Assembly (NCBI GenBank): GCA_040235415.1
Contig: JBECKR010000075.1
Location: 1-15,799, forward strand
From: JBECKR01 sp040235415
GTDB taxonomy: Bacteria; Acidobacteriota; Polarisedimenticolia; Polarisedimenticolales; Polarisedimenticolaceae
DNA: 15,799 nt
Reading direction: 5' to 3'
Positions within the stretch are counted from its first letter, which is position 1; the number at the start of each line of letters is the position of its first letter. The position numbers were made by a program, and so were the translations under genes. The notes under the pieces were generated by a model. It was not told the origin of the DNA. It saw only the letters and a list, made by a program, of their open reading frames with translations, and did no database searches. Of this stretch, positions 6,471-13,763 are shown in pieces.

Positions 6471-7558
6471 GCAGATTTTGGCTCCGCCGGGGACTCGATC
6501 TGGAGCAGTTCGTAGGCCCGGCGGACCGCCTTGGCGTTGACCTCCGCCTGCGGGTACAGCCCCAGCGGATCGCCGGTCTGGGTCTCGGCGACGCCCAGGC
6601 AGAATTTGAAGTACGGGCCGAGCTCGTGGCGGTTGAGCCGGTCGCGCGCAGCGACCGAGAGGTCCCGGACCTCCCGCAGCACCGGAGAGCTCCCCCAGAC
6701 CTGTGCGAGGCCGTCGATCTCGAGGATGTTCGCCACCGGGCGCCGGAACGCGACGCACGGCAGGATGTTGCCGTACGGGTCGAGCGTGAACCCGGACCGC
6801 CCGGTCCCGCAGTTCGCCTCGGCGCCCTCGGGCGCGCAGTGGTTGGCGCGCGGCGGGAGCTTCCCGCGATGCAGCTTGGCGTAGTCCTCCGACCAGTACC
6901 GCTCCAGGAACGCGTCGTCGGGCCGCAGCGACAGCGGCGAGAGGTCGCCGTCGTCCTTGGGCGTGATCACGGCGTCGAACGTCACGTACAGGCCGAAGCG
7001 GTCTCCGAGGTCGCGGACCGCGTACAGCTCGTCCTGGTTCAGCCGCGTGATCGGGCACTTCACGTTGACCTTGATGCCCGCGTCGACGAGGTTGCCGAGC
7101 GCGCGGACGGTCTTCTCGAACGAGCCCTTGATCTTGGTGAGCGCCTCGTGCGTCTCGGGGCGGGAGCCGTGGATCGAGACCTCGACCTCCATCGGGTGCA
7201 GCTCGGCGACCCGGCGAACCGTCGCGGGATCGGCCAGGAGATAACCGTTGGTGTAGATCCGGAGCGCCATCCCGAGCCTGCGGGTCTCCCGCGCGATGGC
7301 GAAGAAGTCCCGGTGGCACAGCGCCTCGCCCCCCGTCAAGGTGAGGTACAGCACCCCGAACTCCGAGATCTTGCGGAGCGCCTCGAAGATCTGCGGCGTC
7401 GTGAGCTCGCGCTGTCCCGTCGGCGAGTTGTAGCAGAACGTGCACAGGTGGTTGCAGCGGTACGTGATCTCGAACTGGCAGGACAGCGGGATCGCGTCCG
7501 CGAACGCCTTCTCCACCAGGCGGCGGTACGGCGTGGGGGTCGATGGGCCGTCGCTCAT
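6467..7558 (-). CDS. Radical SAM peptide maturase with partial SPASM-like C-terminus
   Basis: The 363-residue product starts at the ATG at 7556-7558 with GAGG 8 nt upstream; longer readings run into the previous gene. The radical SAM motif is C35-x3-C39-x2-C42 in TYRCNHLCTFCYN, which should bind the 4Fe-4S cluster and S-adenosylmethionine. TLTGGEALCHRDF supplies the GGE motif, and LRIYTNGYLL and VEVSIHGSRPETHEAL are typical strands of the partial TIM barrel. The C-terminus has an auxiliary-cluster region: HCAPEGAEANCGTGRSGF, then LDPYGNILPCVAF, then a lone FKFC. The ending CxxC-x5-C-x3-C expected of a full SPASM domain is missing, so it may bind one auxiliary cluster or ligate it unusually. 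It lies 10 bp after the PqqD-like gene and before the precursor, so its likely substrate is that peptide. The chemistry (for example a thioether crosslink at Cys23 or Cys31) is inference. Confidence 0.92.
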   Translation of the reverse strand: MSDGPSTPTPYRRLVEKAFADAIPLSCQFEITYRCNHLCTFCYNSPTGQRELTTPQIFEALRKISEFGVLYLTLTGGEALCHRDFFAIARETRRLGMALRIYTNGYLLADPATVRRVAELHPMEVEVSIHGSRPETHEALTKIKGSFEKTVRALGNLVDAGIKVNVKCPITRLNQDELYAVRDLGDRFGLYVTFDAVITPKDDGDLSPLSLRPDDAFLERYWSEDYAKLHRGKLPPRANHCAPEGAEANCGTGRSGFTLDPYGNILPCVAFRRPVANILEIDGLAQVWGSSPVLREVRDLSVAARDRLNRHELGPYFKFCLGVAETQTGDPLGLYPQAEVNAKAVRRAYELLQIESPAEPKSA

Positions 7559-7568
7559 CCCTGAATCC

Positions 7569-7862
7569 TCAGTCGGAGGCCGCGGCGAGCATGCCGTGGC
7601 GCCCGAGCTCGTCGAGGAAGTCGACGACGTCGCGCCGTGCGTCCTCCTCGGAAACCTCGTACTCCTTCCGGATCGCTTCCACGATCGCATCGACGCTGTG
7701 CTCGCCGTCGAGCAGTCCGAAGATCTCGATCGCGACCGGGTTCAACACCTTGACCTCGGCGCGCCCCGGGAGCACGACGAGGCCGCCCTCCTCCCCGATC
7801 CTGCGGAACGCCGAGTCCGGATGGCGGCGCGGACGACCGGGTGATGTCGGAGCCGTGGTCAC
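7569..7862 (-). CDS. PqqD-like RiPP recognition protein
   Basis: The 97-residue product starts at a GTG (7860-7862) with AGGAG 9 nt upstream. After a basic N-terminal tail (to about residue 18) it has the PqqD fold pattern: FRRIGEEGGLVVLPGRAEVKVLNPVAIEIFGLLDGEHSV in pieces, with the usual beta strands, a 'N-P-x-A-x-x-I-F-x-L-L-D-G' core, then a helix with IVEAIRKEYEV and a final helix DVVDFLDELGRHGML. Proteins of this family bind the leader of a precursor peptide and present it to a radical SAM partner, as in PQQ synthesis. Here the partner is 10 bp downstream and the precursor just beyond it. No other pqq gene is present, so this is a stand-alone recognition element of a peptide-modifying system rather than PQQ synthesis. 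Confidence 0.88.
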   Translation of the reverse strand: MTTAPTSPGRPRRHPDSAFRRIGEEGGLVVLPGRAEVKVLNPVAIEIFGLLDGEHSVDAIVEAIRKEYEVSEEDARRDVVDFLDELGRHGMLAAASD

Positions 7863-7909
7863 GGCGTCAACTCCTCTCCGAGCTCCGGCGGGAACCCCGA
7901 GGTCTTCGA

Positions 7910-7938
7910 AGTGTACGGTCAGGGCTTCGCGGTGACAA
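7910..7938 (-). promoter_or_regulatory. Candidate promoter for the recognition protein and maturase
   Basis: On the minus strand TTGTCA (7933-7938), a 17-bp spacer and TACACT (7910-7915) match the vegetative consensus at 5/6 and 4/6. It straddles the stop codon of the sulfatase-like gene and lies about 48 bp before the GTG of the PqqD-like gene. It could uncouple the peptide cluster from the genes before it; read-through across the 57-bp gap remains possible. Confidence 0.4.
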
Positions 7939-9883
7939 CCGCTTCGTCCGGGGCGCCGAGGGCGGCGACCTTGGCCGCGAGCGTCTCGTACGCCGCGCTC
8001 TTCCGAACCTCGCGGAACTCGCGAGCGTCCTCGAACGCCCGCAGGCTCGTCAGGCCGTGATCGACCGCGGACCGCAGCGACCTCAACGCGGGCTCGATCC
8101 GTCCCTGCCTCGCCTCGAGTCGCGCCCGGGCCACGAACGTGGTGTAGCGATCAGGAAAGTCGGACTCGAGCTTCTCGACCGCCCTCTCCGTTGCCGCCGC
8201 GTTCCCGGTCTCGAAAACGGCCAGGAAGTGGCGGAACGCCAGGCGCGGGTCGCGCGGATGGGATCGGCACGCGTCCGCGTAGACCTCGGCCGCCTCCTCG
8301 GCGAGGCCGCCGCGCGAGAGCGTCTCTCCCAGGAGATCCGCGGCGTCGGCGGAGTCCGGATACAGCCGGTGCATGGCGCGCGCCAGTTCGAGCGCCCGCT
8401 CGTGATCGCCGGCCTGCGCGAACGCCCGAGACCGGAAGAACAGTGCGAACTTGTTCGCGGGATCGCGTTTCAGGACGTAGTCGAGGCTGCTCGAGGCCTC
8501 GCTCCAGCGTCCCGCGCCGATCGCGGCCTGCGCCTTCAGGAACTCCTGCTCGAGGTCGATCATGTCCGGCGGATGGACTCCTCCGGACCGCGCGGCCCGG
8601 GTGGCGTACCCGGCCCCGCCGACGTACCCGAGGCTCGCGAGCCCGGCCAGGGCGTCCGCGTCGAGCACGACCGCTTCGGCGTCGGCGTCGTGCTGCGCCC
8701 CCGCGGTCCGAAACGTCTCGAGGTCTTCGGCCAGCGCGCTCACGACGTCGGCATCGCTTCGCGCGAGGTCGCGCGTCTCGTGCGGGTCGGCGGCGACGTC
8801 GTAGAGCTCGGGGCGCGCCCCCTCGATGAGCTTGTAGGTGTCGCGACGCACGCCGTACAGCGGACTCCACCCGTAGGAGATGCTCCCCGCGAGACACTCG
8901 AAGTAGATCGGACGGTCCGCCTCGGCGTGCCCCGCGGCGATCGCCTTCTCGAGCGGGCGGCCGTCGAGGTCTCGAGGGACATCGAGGCCGACGGCGGACA
9001 GCACCGTCGGCGTGACGTCCACCAGACCGACCGGACCGCGGACTCGCCGCCCCGGGTCCGCCCGCGGCAGCTTCACGATCAACGGCACGTGCATCGTGGC
9101 GTCGTAGACCAAGGTCGAGTGCCAGCGCTCACCGTGCTCGTACAGTCCCTCGCCGTGGTCTCCCGCGACGACCACCAAGGCGTCGTCCCACTCGCCGTGG
9201 GCCTTGAGGGTCTCGAACAGGCGACCGACCTCGCGATCGGCATACGCGATCTCGCCGTCGTACGGGCGATCGCGAAACTTCACCGAGAACGGAAAGGGCG
9301 GGTCGTAGGCCCAGTGCGGCGAGTACACGTGAACCCACAGGAACCGCCGCTCGCCGCGGTGCCCATCCCACCACGCGATCGCGCGGTCGACGGCGTCCGC
9401 CGCGCTGCGCTCGTCGCTCCAGCCGCGCTTGTTCCCGCCCGGCTCCGCGAACAGGTCCTCGTAGCTCTCGAACCCCTGAGCGAGGCCGAACCGCTTGGCG
9501 ACCGCGAACGACGACGGGACCGCCGCGGTGCGGAACCCGGCGTCGCGGAGCCGCTCGGCGAGCGTCTCGATCGACTGCGGCAGCACGAACATGGCGTTGT
9601 AGCGCACACCGTGGCGGTACGGGTTCAATCCGGTGAACAGAGTGCAGTGACTCGGCAGCGTCACCGGCGCCGGCGCCACGGCGTCCTCGAACAGCGCCGC
9701 GTCTCGCGCGAACGCGTCGAGGTTCGGCGTGGCCGCGGCGTCGTAGCCGTAGCAGCCGAGCCGGTCGGCGCGGGTGGTGTCGAGCGTCACGATCAGGACG
9801 TCTCGGGCCGGCGGCCGCGATCCGCAGCCCGAGAGCGCGAGCGCCGCGAAGACGAACGCGAGCGCCCCGGCTGCGGACCTCAC
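7919..9883 (-). CDS. Lipoprotein: sulfatase-like (alkaline phosphatase superfamily) domain with TPRs
   Basis: The product has 654 residues, with a GTG start at 9881-9883 overlapping the previous stop by 4 bp (GTGA). A lipoprotein signal ends in LALSGC (Cys20), placing it on the periplasmic or outer face. The superfamily domain spans about residues 28-395: LIVTLDTTRADRLGCYGY (metal-binding Asp35), the nucleophile segment VTLPSHCTLFTG, VHVYSPHWAYDPPFPF, and GDHGEGLYEHGERWHS (Asp242, His243 and His255). Where formylglycine sulfatases have Cys or Ser (C/S-x-P-S-R) this protein has Thr75. That suggests phosphodiesterase or phosphotransferase chemistry rather than a classical sulfatase, although TLPSH is common in TPR-fused members. 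TPR units occupy about 444-610 (SSLDYVLKRDPANKFAL, ALELARAMHRLYPDSADA). The substrate is unknown, probably an envelope glycan or lipid. Confidence 0.88.
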   Translation of the reverse strand: MRSAAGALAFVFAALALSGCGSRPPARDVLIVTLDTTRADRLGCYGYDAAATPNLDAFARDAALFEDAVAPAPVTLPSHCTLFTGLNPYRHGVRYNAMFVLPQSIETLAERLRDAGFRTAAVPSSFAVAKRFGLAQGFESYEDLFAEPGGNKRGWSDERSAADAVDRAIAWWDGHRGERRFLWVHVYSPHWAYDPPFPFSVKFRDRPYDGEIAYADREVGRLFETLKAHGEWDDALVVVAGDHGEGLYEHGERWHSTLVYDATMHVPLIVKLPRADPGRRVRGPVGLVDVTPTVLSAVGLDVPRDLDGRPLEKAIAAGHAEADRPIYFECLAGSISYGWSPLYGVRRDTYKLIEGARPELYDVAADPHETRDLARSDADVVSALAEDLETFRTAGAQHDADAEAVVLDADALAGLASLGYVGGAGYATRAARSGGVHPPDMIDLEQEFLKAQAAIGAGRWSEASSSLDYVLKRDPANKFALFFRSRAFAQAGDHERALELARAMHRLYPDSADAADLLGETLSRGGLAEEAAEVYADACRSHPRDPRLAFRHFLAVFETGNAAATERAVEKLESDFPDRYTTFVARARLEARQGRIEPALRSLRSAVDHGLTSLRAFEDAREFREVRKSAAYETLAAKVAALGAPDEAVVTAKP

Positions 9884-11649
9884 CGGACCACCTGCTGCAT
9901 GAAGTTCGCGAAGCGTGGATCGGCGCGCAGGTTGCGGAGGTCGGGGTCGTTCTGGATGTCCTCCACCTTTCGAAACCCCGCGTCCCAGGCGCGGCGGAGG
10001 TACTCCACGGATCCCTCGGGATCACCGGAGAGCGACCGGGCGCACGCCAGGTCGTACAACAGATCGGGCTCTCGCGGATCGAGGGCCTCGGACATCCGCC
10101 AGATCGCCTCCGCCTTGGGAACGTCCTTGAGCACGATCGCGACGTGGCCGAGCCAGTGCCAGGCCTCCGCGTCGTAGGGCCGGATCGCGAGCGCGGCCTC
10201 GAGCCGCGGCTGCGCGCGCTTCGGCATCTGCATCAGCGCCAGGATGCAGCCGGCCTCCACCAGCGGCGCCGGATTGGTCGGATCGAGCTTCGCCGCCAGG
10301 TCGAACTCGCGCATCGCCTGGCGCGGCGCCGGGATGCGCGCCAAGCGGCGCGCCGCCGTCAGCGTCGCGATCGACTCCCGCCGCGCCTCGAGCGAGGCGC
10401 CGGTGCTTGACGCCGGCATCGGCGGCACGCGGACGCCGTGGGCCGCGAGCCCGGCGAGGACGTCGTCGGGAATCGCCGGCGGCGCCGATCCCTCCGACGC
10501 CGGCTCGGCACGCGACGCGAGGGCCTGAAGCGCGGCGTCGACGTCCGCGTCGGGGTGCGCTGCGGCATCCCACGGGACGCGGCGCACGGCGCCTCCCGGC
10601 CACGGGCGCACCACCAGCACGCCGCGCTGCAGCACCGCCGCCTCCGACGGCCATCCGAAATCCTCTGCTGCCCGCGAGGTCCACGCGAAGCGCGGACGGT
10701 CGATTCGGGTCGCCTCGGGTGCGATGGCTTCCTCGCCCTCGGCCTTGATGCCGGCGGCCTCCGCGACGATCGCCGAGACGTCGGGAAGCCAGACGGGCCG
10801 ATCGATCTCCCCGGGAGCGGTAACGCTCGAGGACCACACCGCGAGCGGAACCCGAAGGACCTCCGGCTCCAGGAAGTAGCCGCTGCTCCGGCCGTCATCC
10901 GGGTCGATCTTGCCCGCGGTCCCGAAGAACACCACGGTCCAGGAGCGCGAGGCGTCCGACCCGATTCCTTCGCCCCCGGCGACGATCCCGAGCAGCGCCT
11001 GCCTCAGCTTCGCGATCTCCGCGGCGGCCTCCGCTCGGCCCCGCTCTCGGCCGTACCAGCCGTTGCCGCTGACGTCGAGCCAGGCGAACAGGTCGCGACC
11101 CGCGTCGAGCCCCCGGCGCCATTCGTGGAAGTCCTCGACCGCGACCGCCGGGTCACGCGGGCGCGGCAAGTGTCTCAGCGGACCGATCAGGAACGCGTCC
11201 GGCGCGTCGAATACGTCGAACCCGCGCTCGAGCCCGTCGCCGGACGCGAGCTCCGTGCTCGACACGAACGCCCCGGTAGCCCAACCGGCGCGCTGCAGCA
11301 GCTCGGGCGTCCAGGGTGCGCTCGAAGGTAGGGCCGCCCTGTCGTCTCGGATCATTCCGAGGCGGTCGGGACCGAGACCGGAGAGCGCAGCGGCGACGGC
11401 GGGCCGTGGCTGGGGGCTCGGGGTCATGGCGTCGGGAACCCGCTTGACGCCCTCGAGCACGCCGTCGAATGCGGAGATCCCGGCATCTTCGGAAGGCGCC
11501 CACCAGCCCTCGACCGAGACGACCACGATCCCGCGTGGCGAGCGCGATCGGACTTCACCGCCGGGCGGGCCGCCGGCGCATCCCGTGAGTGTCGCGAATA
11601 CGAGCGCGAGGGCGAGGTGGAGCGAACGTTGCCCGGCGATGGTCGTCAT
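9880..11649 (-). CDS. Lipoprotein: degenerate sulfatase-like domain with TPRs
   Basis: The product has 589 residues, with ATG at 11647-11649 and GGAG 8 nt upstream. A lipoprotein signal ends in ATLTGC (Cys24). Comparison with the next gene shows the same layout. RGIVVVSVEGWW stands where the first metal-binding strand should be but lacks the Asp. AVAAALSGLGPDRLGMIRDD corresponds to the TLPSH...TGL segment but lacks Thr/Ser/Cys and the P-S. TVVFFGTAGKIDPDD replaces the metal-binding DHGE. RAGWATGAFVSSTEL and GLERGFDVFDAP remain typical of the fold. TPR-like repeats fill about 430-570 (AMREFDLAAKLDPTNPAPL, PRLEAALAIRPYDAEAWHWL, EAIWRMSEALDPREPDLLY), with a common end block DIQNDPDLRNLRADPRF. 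I infer a non-catalytic paralogue, perhaps a partner or scaffold for the active neighbour it is coupled to. Confidence 0.83.
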   Translation of the reverse strand: MTTIAGQRSLHLALALVFATLTGCAGGPPGGEVRSRSPRGIVVVSVEGWWAPSEDAGISAFDGVLEGVKRVPDAMTPSPQPRPAVAAALSGLGPDRLGMIRDDRAALPSSAPWTPELLQRAGWATGAFVSSTELASGDGLERGFDVFDAPDAFLIGPLRHLPRPRDPAVAVEDFHEWRRGLDAGRDLFAWLDVSGNGWYGRERGRAEAAAEIAKLRQALLGIVAGGEGIGSDASRSWTVVFFGTAGKIDPDDGRSSGYFLEPEVLRVPLAVWSSSVTAPGEIDRPVWLPDVSAIVAEAAGIKAEGEEAIAPEATRIDRPRFAWTSRAAEDFGWPSEAAVLQRGVLVVRPWPGGAVRRVPWDAAAHPDADVDAALQALASRAEPASEGSAPPAIPDDVLAGLAAHGVRVPPMPASSTGASLEARRESIATLTAARRLARIPAPRQAMREFDLAAKLDPTNPAPLVEAGCILALMQMPKRAQPRLEAALAIRPYDAEAWHWLGHVAIVLKDVPKAEAIWRMSEALDPREPDLLYDLACARSLSGDPEGSVEYLRRAWDAGFRKVEDIQNDPDLRNLRADPRFANFMQQVVR

Positions 11650-11736
11650 CTCGCATCTCCAGAACGGCGAGCTCGGAAGACGACCTAGTGTACGACGCGG
11701 GAGCGGGGCGCGCCGTGACGCCCGTCGTGGCGGGGA

Positions 11737-12654
11737 TCAGCTCCGGCCGAGCCGACCGCTCAGAAACGCCGTGACCGCAGCCCGGTAGCGGCCCTGGTCC
11801 TCTCCCGCGACATTGTCGGAGCCGGTCGCGGGAAGCGTCACGAGGTTGCCGTCCGCGTCCCGGCCCTCGGGAAGCGTGCCGTACATCGCCTGGATCTGCT
11901 CCGCGAGACGGGCATCGCCTGCGGGCGACAGCATCAGGACGTCCCGCCCGGCGAGCCGAGGCAGCGCATCGGCGGCGCGGTGCGAACCGATCGACTCGCG
12001 CGTGATCAGCGCGAACATCAGCCGCGGCAGGACCGCGAGCTCCCGTTCGCCGAACGTCCATCCCCCGAACACCTTGCGGGCGAGCGGGACCCCCGCGTCG
12101 GGATAGAGCGAATCGAGCACGACGACCCTCAGCGCCTGGCGGTCGACCGCGGCCAGCGCGGCCGCGTGCGCCCCCAATCCGACGCCGTAGATCCCGATCC
12201 GCGGCAGGCGGTCGCCGGCCCGCTTGCCTCCGAGGAGGAAGTCGACCGCGCCGAGCACGTCCCGCTTCTCCTCGATCCCGAGCGTCGAGCGCACCCCCCC
12301 GCTCTCTCCGTGTCCGCGGAAATCGAACGTCAGGACGGTGAATCCCGCCTGCTGCACCGCGAGCGCGAGCGGCAGCAGGCTCGCCTTGCTCGCGCCGAGG
12401 TCGTGACACAGGATCACCGCCGGCATCCCCGGACGGCCGTCGATCCGCCACCCGGCCAGATCGATGCCGTCGGAGGCCGGGAAGCGGACGTCGTCGATCC
12501 GCACCAGCGCGGCCGCGGGAACCGCCGGCGGCTCCACGATTCGGATCGGATGGACACAGCCCCACACGCGCACCCCGACCGCGAGCGCGGCGATCGCGGC
12601 CGCGAACGCGATGACCAGGACGATCGCCCCGGGCAACGTGCGCAGGAACTTCAC
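11737..12654 (-). CDS. Membrane-anchored alpha/beta-hydrolase fold protein lacking the catalytic serine
   Basis: The 305-residue product starts at GTG (12652-12654) with GGGAG 8 nt upstream. An N-terminal hydrophobic segment (about residues 7-29) should anchor it in the inner membrane. The fold is clear: AVILCHDLGASKASLLPLA, VLTFDFRGHGESGG, a cap-like region and VLMLSPAGDARLAEQIQAM. The nucleophile elbow G-x-S-x-G reads G157-V-G159-L-G161, with glycine where the serine should be. The C-terminal part, where a catalytic His normally lies (GSDNVAGEDQGRY), has no histidine. It therefore looks enzymatically inactive, or uses another mechanism. It sits 35 bp after the SGNH hydrolase gene and 87 bp before the degenerate sulfatase-like gene, so two neighbouring genes have lost catalytic residues. 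Confidence 0.85.
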   Translation of the reverse strand: MKFLRTLPGAIVLVIAFAAAIAALAVGVRVWGCVHPIRIVEPPAVPAAALVRIDDVRFPASDGIDLAGWRIDGRPGMPAVILCHDLGASKASLLPLALAVQQAGFTVLTFDFRGHGESGGVRSTLGIEEKRDVLGAVDFLLGGKRAGDRLPRIGIYGVGLGAHAAALAAVDRQALRVVVLDSLYPDAGVPLARKVFGGWTFGERELAVLPRLMFALITRESIGSHRAADALPRLAGRDVLMLSPAGDARLAEQIQAMYGTLPEGRDADGNLVTLPATGSDNVAGEDQGRYRAAVTAFLSGRLGRS

Positions 12655-12689
12655 CGCCGATACTCCCTTCCGGACCGAATCGCGGTCGA

Positions 12690-13763
12690 TTACCGGGCCC
12701 CGCGATCAACGTCGAATATAGGACCGCGGAGAAACGCCGCCACCTCCGCGGCGACGAAATCGTTCCCCGCTTCGCTCAAATGGTGATCCTCCGGATCGTA
12801 GAGTCCCTCATCCGCCCGGGAACGAAAACCCTCGGAGAGGTCGAGCGTCGCGATATCGAGCGACCGGCACAGACCCCGCGCCAAGCGCTCGTTCGCGAAC
12901 GGATGCGGGGCCCCGTCCCGCCCCAGAGGCAGTCTCGAACGGTCCTGGACGTCCTCGAACGACGGGAGGATGATCACCCCGAATCGGATGCCGGCCCCGG
13001 CGCACCAGTCCCGAAACTCGCGCAGCACGCGGCTCATGGCGTCGAGCTTCGCCCGGGTCCGCGGGTCCCGGGAATCATCGAGGAGATCGAACGAGTCGAA
13101 GAAAAGGCGAACGAACAGCTCGCGCTCGCGGTCGCGGGGAAGCCACCGACCCGTGACCACGCGGCGGACCAGGCGCGGCAGGACGAACCGACCGAGCGCC
13201 CGCCGGACGGGGTTGCGCTCGGAGAACACGATTCCGCCTCCCTCGGGGAAATCGAGCATCTGGTTCTTCGCGATGTCGTTGAAGTCGTTCGCCGGGAACA
13301 GGGCGAGCAGAACGATCTCCGGGCTGAGCGAAACGCCGTCGGTGACGAGCTGTCGAAGCGACTGGTCCGGTCCGTAGCCGTACACTCCGAGGTTCAGGAC
13401 GTCGGTGTCGACGAGATCGCGCTCCAGCTGCTTGGGAAAGGTCCGGCCGCTGTCGACGTTGTACCCCATGACGAACGAGTCTCCGAGGACGACGATCCGA
13501 TGGGGATTGCCGAGCCCTGTGAAGTCGCGGTCGCGGTATCCCCAGGCGTTGATGTCGGCGCTGCTTCGGGGAACCAGGCGGAAGAGCAGGTCCGGATCGA
13601 GTCGGACCTCGAAGCCGTACATGCGATAGGTCGGGAGCACCGGAACGAATCGCAAGACGAGTTCCGCAGAGGCGATCGCGAGCACGACCGCCGCGATCGC
13701 GACGGACACCCGGATCAGCACGGACGGCCGCCGCCGCCGCGCCTGCGCGTCAGCTACCGTCAC
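12690..13763 (-). CDS. SGNH/GDSL-type hydrolase with N-terminal membrane anchor
   Basis: The 357-residue product starts at GTG (13761-13763), which lies inside the 3' end of uvrC (14-bp overlap) behind GGGGAGGGG. A basic tail is followed by a hydrophobic helix (about residues 15-40), so the catalytic part should face the periplasm. SGNH residues are visible: VVLGDSFVMGY (Ser96), Gly in NLGVYGYGPDQ, Asn159 in LFPANDFND, and Asp326/His328 in DPEDHHLSEAG. Members with an anchor like this often add or remove O-acetyl or acyl groups on envelope polysaccharides; the exact substrate cannot be told. A conserved-looking motif FRLVPRSSADINAWGYRD precedes the catalytic domain. Confidence 0.88.
   Translation of the reverse strand: MTVADAQARRRRPSVLIRVSVAIAAVVLAIASAELVLRFVPVLPTYRMYGFEVRLDPDLLFRLVPRSSADINAWGYRDRDFTGLGNPHRIVVLGDSFVMGYNVDSGRTFPKQLERDLVDTDVLNLGVYGYGPDQSLRQLVTDGVSLSPEIVLLALFPANDFNDIAKNQMLDFPEGGGIVFSERNPVRRALGRFVLPRLVRRVVTGRWLPRDRERELFVRLFFDSFDLLDDSRDPRTRAKLDAMSRVLREFRDWCAGAGIRFGVIILPSFEDVQDRSRLPLGRDGAPHPFANERLARGLCRSLDIATLDLSEGFRSRADEGLYDPEDHHLSEAGNDFVAAEVAAFLRGPIFDVDRGAR

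Noticed and set aside
7569..7862. PQQ cofactor biosynthesis
   Set aside because: The PqqD-like gene is not accompanied by pqqB, pqqC or a PqqA-like peptide with the Glu-x3-Tyr motif; the nearby peptide is different.
7841..10177. 778-codon open frame on the plus strand
   Set aside because: It lies antisense to the sulfatase-like TPR lipoprotein, with Arg-rich shadow composition and no domain.
11687..11692. TACACT as a -10 element before the degenerate sulfatase-like gene
   Set aside because: No -35-like hexamer is found at 16-18 bp upstream.
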